NCBI RefSeq assembly: GCF_002104995.1
Contig: NW_024468249.1
Span: forward strand, 2,108,001-2,172,000
DNA length: 64,000 nt
Direction of reading: 5' to 3'
From: Linderina pennispora
Taxonomy: Eukaryota; Kickxellomycota; Kickxellomycetes; Kickxellales; Kickxellaceae
Shown: positions 57,015 to 64,000 of the stretch, piece by piece
Layout of the letters: every line of letters starts with the position of its first letter
Numbering within the stretch: the first letter of the stretch is position 1
Notes under the pieces: model-generated
What the model was told of the DNA's origin: nothing
The model's database searches: none
What the model saw: only the letters and a program-made list of their open reading frames with translations
Position numbers and translations under genes: made by a program

Positions 57015-58688
57015 ATGGACCAGTACCACGAAAAGAGCTACATAGACGAGTCCGCGCCCCGCCTGTACCCGACAGAAGGGTCTGACGAGTACATCGCCAA
57101 GGAGGGCATCCAGGTCGAGGATGCGGCCGTCGACAGCCACAACCGCAAGCTGAAGCGCTCCCTGAAGAGCCGTCACATGGGAATGATTGCTATCGGTGGC
57201 ACAATTGGAACCGGCCTGTTCCTCGGAAGCGGAACAACACTGGCCGTAGCTGGACCGGCAGGCTCGCTCATCGCCTATATTTTGATCGGCACCATGGTAT
57301 ACTTTGTGTGCACATCGCTGGGTGAAGTCTCGACGTTCATTCCAGTCTCTGATCCTTTCAACCACTTCGCCACCCGCTTTCTAGATCCGGCGCTCGGCTT
57401 TGCCTTTGGCTGGAACTACTGGCTGTCGTGGATGCTCACGGTCGGCTCGGAACTCGTCGCATGTGGTCTCATCGTCAAGTTCTGGCTGCCGAATCTGAAC
57501 GGTATCGTCTGGAGTCTCGTTGCTATGGTCATCATGTTCGCCATCAACGCCATCTCGGTCAGGGGGTACGGTGAGGCCGAGTACTATTTCGCTATGATCA
57601 AGGTGCTTGCTGTTGTCATCGTCATCATTGTCGGAATCCTGACCATCACGGGCGTCCTTGGCAATCACCACTACGGTAGCGAGATGTGGCATGTCGAGGG
57701 AGCGCCGTTCCAACGACCACATTGTCGGCATCCTGAAGGCCTGCATTACCGCTGCCTTCTCGTTCCAGGGAACTGAGATCGTCGGTGTCACTGTTGGTGA
57801 GTCAGCCAACCCGCGCCGTGATGTGCCGCGCGCAATCCGCTCCGTGTTCTGGCGTATTCTTCTGTTTTATATCCTGGCTATCATGGTTGTTCGGCCTGCT
57901 TATTAAATGGGACGACGAGCGTCTCGCCAAGTCAGGCGGTGTTGAGGATATTGCCATTTCGCCGTTTACTCTGGTGTTCGATCTTGCCGGTGCAAAGTGG
58001 GCTGCCCACGTCATGAATGCAGTTGTGCTGATCACCGTTCTATCCGCTGGCAATTCGGGACTTTACGCCTGCACGCGTGTCCTGTGGAATATGGCCAAGG
58101 AGGGCAAGGCACCACGTATCTTCTGCCGAGTTACCAAGGGTGGTGTTCCGATCTGGGCCCTGATCTTCACCACATTCTGGTCGTGCGTCCTGCTTGGTCC
58201 TTTCGTTCATTGGTAACAAGGAAGTCTATGTCTTCCTTGTCAACATCAGCGGTGTCACTGGTTTCCTCTTCTGGCTGGGTCTGTCCCTGTCCCACTGGCG
58301 CTTCCGCATGGCGTATGTGCGCCAGGGCTTCGATATCAAGGATCTGCCGTATCGTGCCGCATTCTATCCGTTCGGCCCCATCTACGCATGCTGCCTGCTG
58401 GCTGTCATCATTGTTGGCCAGGGCTATGGCACATTTACGCCCAAGTTCGATGCCCTGAGCTTCTTCTCAACCTACATTGCGCTGCCGCTATTTGTCATTA
58501 TGTGGCTCGGCTGGAAGTTCTTCAAGAAGACCAAGGTTGTCCGGCTTGACGAAGCTGATGTTTCGAGCGGCACGCTGCTTGAGATGGAGCGCAGCGGCGA
58601 GATCGAGATCTTCCCCTACACGCCTGGAATCACCGACAGAATAGTCAACTTTGTCCTGCGCCGCAACCCGCGTGAGCAGCAAAGCTGA
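57015..58688 (+). CDS. Amino acid permease, APC/YAT family (three frameshifts)
   Basis: A plasma-membrane proton/amino-acid symporter with about 12 helices and a length near 557 residues once joined. The N-terminal cytoplasmic tail is followed by KRSLKSRHMGMIAIGGTIGTGLFLGSG, the family signature in helix 1, then GPAGSLIAYILIGTMVYFVCTSLGE. Further blocks are AAFSFQGTEIVGVTVGESANPRRDVPRAI (helix 6 region), NSGLYACTRVLWNMAKEG and the last helices YIALPLFVIMWLGWKFFKKTK. Extra bases near 57709-57713, 57889-57893 and 58197-58203 split it into four frames that join without loss of motif. Substrate cannot be told. A lysine-rich N-terminus (residues 25-60) may be a ubiquitination region, as in yeast permeases. 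Confidence 0.9.
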
Positions 58689-60653
58689 GCAAAGGGGCAA
58701 ACCGGCCCTCGAAGCCAGCCATGTCTGCGCATACCCTTCCCCTTGTATTCTCTTTCTAATGCCGCCTTTGTAATTCAGGTCAAAATATTCCCGCCCTTAT
58801 CCCTCACCCTCAATGAGCATGGCCGATTGCTAGGACTTGAGCGAGGTTCCCTGCTATTTTTCTGTTGAGCAATGATATTTGTGGAATGCGCCTGCAGTGT
58901 GTAGCATGATCCTGTCTGCATCCAAGACATGAAAGCGCAACAGCGGGGAAATGCATGGGATGCTCAGTAGCACAGTCCTGGCCGACACAGCTGTGCACAG
59001 AGCCTGCGGGGATTTTGCTCGCTGGAGTCGCTTGGCTGTCCTGCATCTTTCTGGGCCAGCGCCTACACATTCATTGGTAAATCGTAGCCATGCTTGGTTT
59101 CTGGATTTTTCTTTGGCACGATAAGCACAGCTAGTGTCCACGAGGTGCTGAAACCATCATGCCCACCTGCATTTCCGGATACTGCCCGAGGTAGTGCTCG
59201 GAATCTCCCAAATAAAAAAAACAGACGTGCTCTGAAAAGATTCATGTATGATTACACGTCGTTGCATTGTCGTTGCATCATCCTGGCAGCTTGGTGCTGA
59301 ACCAGTTCAAACGCACGGTGTCGCCAAATCGCTGCACCATTGTGCAGAGCGATTGCCACTGCTGTGCCTCACTGCGCCTGCGTGTTTGTTTGAATGTTTT
59401 CTGGCCCGGCCACATTACTGCTGTTAATACGGCCAATTCAGCAAAGCACGGCCAGACGCCCTCACATCCACCGCGCGCGACATCAGCGAAATGAGCGAAT
59501 CGAGTGTGTGCCATCCTCTATGAACGGCTGCCAAAGCCGGACGAGACAGCCATCATTTGCCAGCAGCATGGGAGGCACCTGCGTCGCGTGCTTTTGGAAT
59601 CACCATCCAACCTACAGATGGTTCGCGAGTTCCTCAATGTTTGGCTCGATTATGCGGTGCTCCCGGACGAATGGAAACGGCACGATTGCCCCTGTCTCCC
59701 ACTGCTGCGTTTCGCAAAACGAAGCTGCCGCATGTCGATCTATCTTTCGGCGCGGCCGATCCCTGCCATTTTCGCAGTATGTGACTTTCTAGAACACTAT
59801 CCGAAAGCGAGTAGGCACATGTCTGCACATTGCCGAAATTCCTCACCTAGGACTACAGGCAGCTAATGGTGGACTAAATATGGCCTAATAGGTTGGCAGC
59901 TGTCGCACAGACAGATATAAAGAATCGGGGCTATCTATCTGCTCTCTCCTGCCATTCTCAGCCAAACGGTCTGGGAAAAAATTTCTTCGGCTAGGCCATC
60001 GTTCAACAAAATTCTCGCTTTTTGGTCGCATTTGGAAAGGCGGGCGCCAGACTCTGCCGAGGAAAAGAGAGAAAGAGATAGCGCAAAAGCCTGTACGCTA
60101 GGCTCATTCATGCAATTTGACGTGCAGGTGGCATCTTGTGTGCTGAATTTTCTCAGCGTTCTCACACAATGTTTGCACAGGATGTTCGTTCCGTGCATCG
60201 TTTGCATGGCAGGCGTCCGTCTAAATCCCAAAAGAACGACTTGGATGCTGAGGGAGAGGGGGATAGGGGCACTGGTCCAAATCGCATTGCAGCCGGCCGT
60301 TTCGGTATAAATAGGCGTGGCTGCCCCTCGTTTCCTTGAGCTCCAGGGTATCTCCTCCCATTTACTCTGCCCTGCACCGTTTTTGTTCTCTGAAAGAGAC
60401 TCTAGCCGCACTCCAGCTGCCGTCGCTGCCCATCGTCATCCTGTTCATCTCTTACTCTGCTCCCCACATCGCGCCACCCGCTGTTTCATAGCGCCTCACT
60501 ACAAACAAAAAGAGACACGAGGCCAACACCGCCGATTTGCCTGTCCAGTCACGAAAGAGAGGATTGAAAGGAGCACGCTCTCTTGCCTCTTCCTTTTTCT
60601 ATTTTGCACCTTCGCTCTTCTACATATAATTCTGTCACCGACACAGTAGAGCC
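58689..60653 (+). promoter_or_regulatory. Long upstream region of the DAACS transporter, TATA at 60306
   Basis: No supported gene in about 2 kb; the largest frames (59504-59866 and 59935-60411) have no recognisable protein character. TATAAATA at 60306-60313 lies about 345 bp before the ATG, suggesting a long leader. The leader is pyrimidine-rich from about 60400. Confidence 0.55.
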
Positions 60654-62168
60654 ATGGCTGCTGGATCATCACGCCCCCACTCTATTCAGTCTGTACACCG
60701 GGAACTCCCTGTTGCCGAGCCGGCAGCTGTTATTGAAGCCGATGATGAGAAGCCCTCGGCGTGGTCGCGCATGGCGGCCAGCACAAAGCGCAAGCTTGCT
60801 CCACCGTCCCGGTTTGTGTGGAAGTACCTGCGCAAGACCAACCTGACAATGTGGATTCTGCTTGGCCTCGTCCTGGGCATTATCGTAGGCAATTTTGCCC
60901 CCGACTTTTCGGTCGAGATTAAGCCGCTGGCAGATGCCTTTCTGCGCATGATCCAGACGCTGGTCGTACCGCTCATTTTCTCCACGCTCGTCGTCGGAAT
61001 TGCTGGGCACGGCGATGACCTGTTCACTGTCGGTCCGGCTGGCGATCAAGTCGCTCATCTACTTTGAGGTCGTGTCGACGCTAGCAATCCTCCTCGGCCT
61101 CCTGATGGTCAACGCCATTAAGCCGGGCAAGGGCGTCAAGATTGATACCGACAGCAAGGCTAATACGACTGCAGGCAGTCCGATTACCTGGGACGGCGAG
61201 CTGTTCAAGATCATCCCAAAGTCGTTCTTCCAGGCTGCCTCTGACGGTGAGATTCTGCAGATTGTGTTCTGCTCGCTGATGTTTGCTGTCGCCATTTGCC
61301 GCATCAAAGTTGCCGAGTACAAGGTTCCGATGCTGCGGTTCCTCACCTCCCTGTCGAAGATCATGTTTGGCGTCACTGCATTGGTCATGAACTATGCGCC
61401 CATCGGTATCGGTTGCTCGATTGCCGCCACAGTCGGCAAGAACGGCCTCAAGGTGCTTATTTCTCTTGGCAAGCTTGTCGGCACTCTGTACGGCACGCTG
61501 GCCATCTTCGTCATTATCGTCCTGATTCCAATCATGCTGCTGTTCAAGGTGCCGGTCAAGATCTTCTTCCGCACCATCTGGCAGCCGTTCCTCATCGCCT
61601 TCTCGACGGCCTCGTCCGAGTCGGCACTGCCCAAGGCCATGGAGAACCTGGAGGCCATGGGCATCCCAAAGAACATTGTTGGTTTCGTGATCCCCACCGG
61701 CTACAGCTTCAACCTCGACGGCACCAGCTTGTACCTGAGTCTGGCGGCGATCTTCTGTGCCCAGGCCACGGACACGCATCTGTCGGTTAGCAAGCAGGTT
61801 GTGCTGATGCTGACACTGATGCTCACATCGAAGGGCGTTGCAGCGATCCCGCGTGCGTCCTTTGTCGTGCTCAGCGCGGCCATCGGCAACTTTGACATTC
61901 CCGAACGATGCGCTGGCACTGATCCTCGGCGTCGATGCCTTCCTGGACATGGCCAGAACTGGTGTCAATGTCATGGGCAACTGCCTTGCCGCCTGCGTCA
62001 TTGCCCGCTGGGAGGGCCAGTACCCGCCTCATGGTCGTTGGGAAGGCAAGTGGGCCTGCTATGGACCCGAGCCTGAAGCGTGAGGAGGAGAACAACAGTG
62101 AATGGAGAGAAGACGAGACCGGTGACTCTCACAAGATCGAGGAGGGCATTTCTCACCACATCCACTAA
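60654..62168 (+). CDS. Dicarboxylate/amino acid:cation symporter, SLC1/DAACS (GltP-like; three frameshifts)
   Basis: A membrane carrier of the glutamate/aspartate and C4-dicarboxylate family. Family blocks: LGLVLGIIVGNFAPDFS (helix 1), IQTLVVPLIFSTLVVGI, the long helix-4 region, and the core hairpin AFSTASSESALPKAMENLEAMGIPKNIVGFVIPTGYSFNLDGTSLYLSLAAIF, which contains the serine-rich tip and the N-x-DGTxLY substrate/cation motif. NDALALILGVDAFLDMARTGVNVMGNC follows, near the second hairpin. The N-terminus is extended by about 50 residues, and the tail is acidic (KREEENNSEWREDETGD). Extra bases near 61024-61040, 61909-61917 and 62023-62034 separate four frames; joined length about 504 residues. 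Rare among well-known Dikarya models; see findings. Confidence 0.88.
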
Positions 62169-62397
62169 GCATGCTATTAGTTTCCATACATTCCCAGTAA
62201 TACCAGAATTTCTATTTACAAATCCACCATTATTTAGTCTCGGCTGTCCATTCACCAGTAGCAGAGGTAACCGATGCTAAAAAGCGCCGTTCTTGGGCAG
62301 TGTAGCACAGGTTTGTTTAATGCTAATCATGCATCTAGTATTACACGCAATCTATTTAGACATGTCAAATGGCCAGGTCTCTAGCAGAGGCCAGAGG

Positions 62398-63679
62398 TTA
62401 TCTATGAATGATAGAGTAGGTACCGACGAAGAAGACGGTGATCCCAAAGTAAAATACAAACCAGCCCACACTCCACAGCGTCACCGACTGTCTTCCCTGG
62501 GCAATGTTGTCCTCGTCAGTGTCCTTGGTGCGCTCAATCAGCGGCAGCAGGCTGGCCACCGGCCGAGAGACGAGCACCTTGGCCACGGTCAGATCCGAGC
62601 CGGACCACAGGAAGATCAGGGATGGGAATACAAAGCCAATGACAGTCGCAGTGGCAGCGCCAACCAGCTCATAAGCCATGCCCAGGTCCGTGCACTGTGT
62701 GGCAGCAGCAATGACCAAGCCGAAGAGTGTCAGCGAGCACACCATCTCGCGCGTGGACAGCCGGGCCAGCTGCGGCTGGTCAATGTGCAGCATGTGCGTC
62801 AGCGTGTCTCGGGCCGGATAGAACGTCAGCGGGAAGGTCAGAACCAGTGTCAGGCAGAACAGCAGGCGCGCAACATTGACATACGGGTCGTTCTGCGGGA
62901 AGTTCTGGAATATGTTTGCCTGCACGCCCGACCCAAAGCTCATCAGCCCGATGACTGCGAAGCTGCAGCAGATCACTAGTGCCGCCCACGTTGCAATCAT
63001 AGTGCATTTGCGCCAGTTCTGCAAAGACCGGACCTCGAGGCCCAGGAAGTTCTGGAAGGCGGCGTGCGATGAGCAGAACGAGAAGCTCAGCATGCCCAGG
63101 GCCGGGAACACCTTGCTGCCAAGCACCAGTGGGTAGTCTGTCTGCGCAACAGCCGCATAGACTGGTGCGCGCGCAGCGATAATCCCGAGAATAAGCGGAA
63201 GCGCAAACACTGACACGACAGGAGATTTTGGCCAGTGGGCCCGAGTTCCTGAAAAACAGGAACGGCGAGATGCATGAAACTGATACGCCTATGATTGTTG
63301 CTGACCGAGTGGCCCATGCGAGTGCTGGCAGGTATGCTTCGCGTAGCGCCGTCAGAATATCGCCGACGATAATCAAATAGGTAGTCAGTGCGCCCAGCAT
63401 CGAGAATATCAGCGAGGCATTCAGAATGCGGTAGCCGGTGGTGCCCAGCGCCTGGCGCGCTACTTCAGAGTAGCTCATGGCGTTTGTGCGCTTCCCAGTG
63501 AACACCAGCGTATATGTCGTGAACTGCGATATCATGCCGACCAGAATGAGGAGCAGGATACCGGCTACAAGGCCAGCGTTCTTTAGCGCTATAGGCAAGC
63601 ATATGATCCCGGAGCCGATGATGGAGTTTAGCACGTTGAACGCAGCGCCGTTGATAGAATTGGTTCCTGGAGCGTCCAT
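62398..63679 (-). CDS. Aa_trans-family amino acid transporter, Avt/SLC38-like (one frameshift)
   Basis: A membrane transporter of the auxin/amino-acid permease family with about 11 helices. The N-terminal signature is NGAAFNVLNSIIGSGIICLPIALKNAG, close to the fungal Avt and animal SLC38 proteins, followed by FTTYTLVFTGKRTNAMSYSEVARQALG. Later blocks are FSFCSSHAAFQNFLGLE, SFAVIGLMSFG and LTFPLTFYPARDTL. An extra base near 63208-63225 splits the gene in two frames; together they give about 426 residues. Yeast homologues export or import amino acids at the vacuole, and this is inferred here. Convergent with the DAACS gene, 230 bp apart. Confidence 0.9.
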
Positions 63680-64000
63680 GGCTGGCTGAGGAAGGGGCGT
63701 GAATATGAGAAAACAAAAAAGGAAGAATTAACTTGGAAAAAGGAGAGTAAGAAAACTTTATGTGACTGGGGAAAGATGTCTGAAAGCAATTTATATCTGT
63801 GTACGTGTGGGAAGATATAGTGGTGGATCACCATTGCGAGAGTGCCCTCTCCACATGACCACTGCACCATGTGACTGACCAGAAGAAAACTATTAGGAGC
63901 TGGCGGTGATCGAGGGACGGTAATTTCAGCTCGATGCAAGATCAAAACCCCTGGGCAGCAGCCGGAATTTTATAGTGCTGACGCTTTCTTCGCTTGGTCC
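63680..64000 (-). other. Upstream region of the Aa_trans gene
   Basis: About 320 bp that reach the window edge and should contain the promoter of the Aa_trans transporter. T- and A-rich tracts lie next to the ATG. No gene seen. Confidence 0.5.

Noticed and set aside
59504..59866. 120-codon frame with a few protein-like segments upstream of the DAACS gene
   Set aside because: Overlapping frames on the same strand give similar lengths, and no domain or relative is recognisable; at most a gene relic.
1..64000. tRNA, 5S rRNA genes and CRISPR-like arrays
   Set aside because: Reading for paired A and B boxes and for regularly spaced repeats gave no credible hit; a covariance-model search would settle tRNAs.

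Overview
This is a nuclear contig from a filamentous, probably early-diverging fungus. Genes are compact and mostly intronless, with eukaryotic housekeeping products on both strands (ribosomal protein L5, exocyst Sec3, Pam16, Atg12, ceramide synthase, tRNA deaminase). Fungal amino-acid permeases and many F-box/leucine-rich proteins are present. The lineage is an inference; a Kickxellomycotina-type (Zoopagomycota) genome would fit, but no marker here proves it.

Layout. (1) 1-12174 is a mobile-element island, with all main coding units on the minus strand: a 5'-truncated Helitron helicase (about 983-2230); an AT-rich PIF/Harbinger-like element built like a composite transposon (2337-6474, 3-bp target duplication TCA) whose two 461-bp direct arms carry an internal 91-bp segment in opposite orientations; and a Ty3/gypsy chromovirus with 164-bp LTRs (6577-12174, 5-bp duplication GTGAG) that encodes a dUTPase domain between RNase H and integrase. 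(2) 12175-25113 holds housekeeping genes: NADP-glutamate dehydrogenase, RPL5 with two introns (the second appears to host a box C/D snoRNA), two secreted repeat/proline-rich proteins, Pam16 and Sec3. (3) 25219-39308 is a large inverted duplication: two about 3.4-kb arms, each with an F-box-type gene and its whole upstream region, flank a 7.3-kb spacer with five genes (an unknown protein, a small secreted protein, Bcd1, carnitine acetyltransferase, Atg12). (4) 39459-54961 holds tRNA adenosine deaminase Tad2, ceramide synthase, a Ufo1-like F-box/WD40/UIM protein, a HIT protein, two tandem F-box paralogues, alkaline ceramidase, an LRR protein and mitochondrial GatC. (5) 57015-63679 is a transporter cluster: an APC-family amino acid permease, an SLC1/DAACS-type dicarboxylate/amino-acid symporter and an Aa_trans-family transporter. 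Together with glutamate dehydrogenase this part of the contig is rich in nitrogen and amino-acid functions, each behind long upstream regions.

A caution for readers: ten otherwise good genes carry single-nucleotide frameshifts, nearly all of the extra-base (+1) type, while other genes up to 3.3 kb are intact. I treat these as probable base-calling errors and annotate one gene across each shift, giving the positions so that reads can settle it. The retrotransposon pol gene is different: it is in one frame and broken by four stop codons. The most novel items are the composite-style transposon with its flipped inner segments, the probable intronic snoRNA in RPL5, and the inverted duplication.
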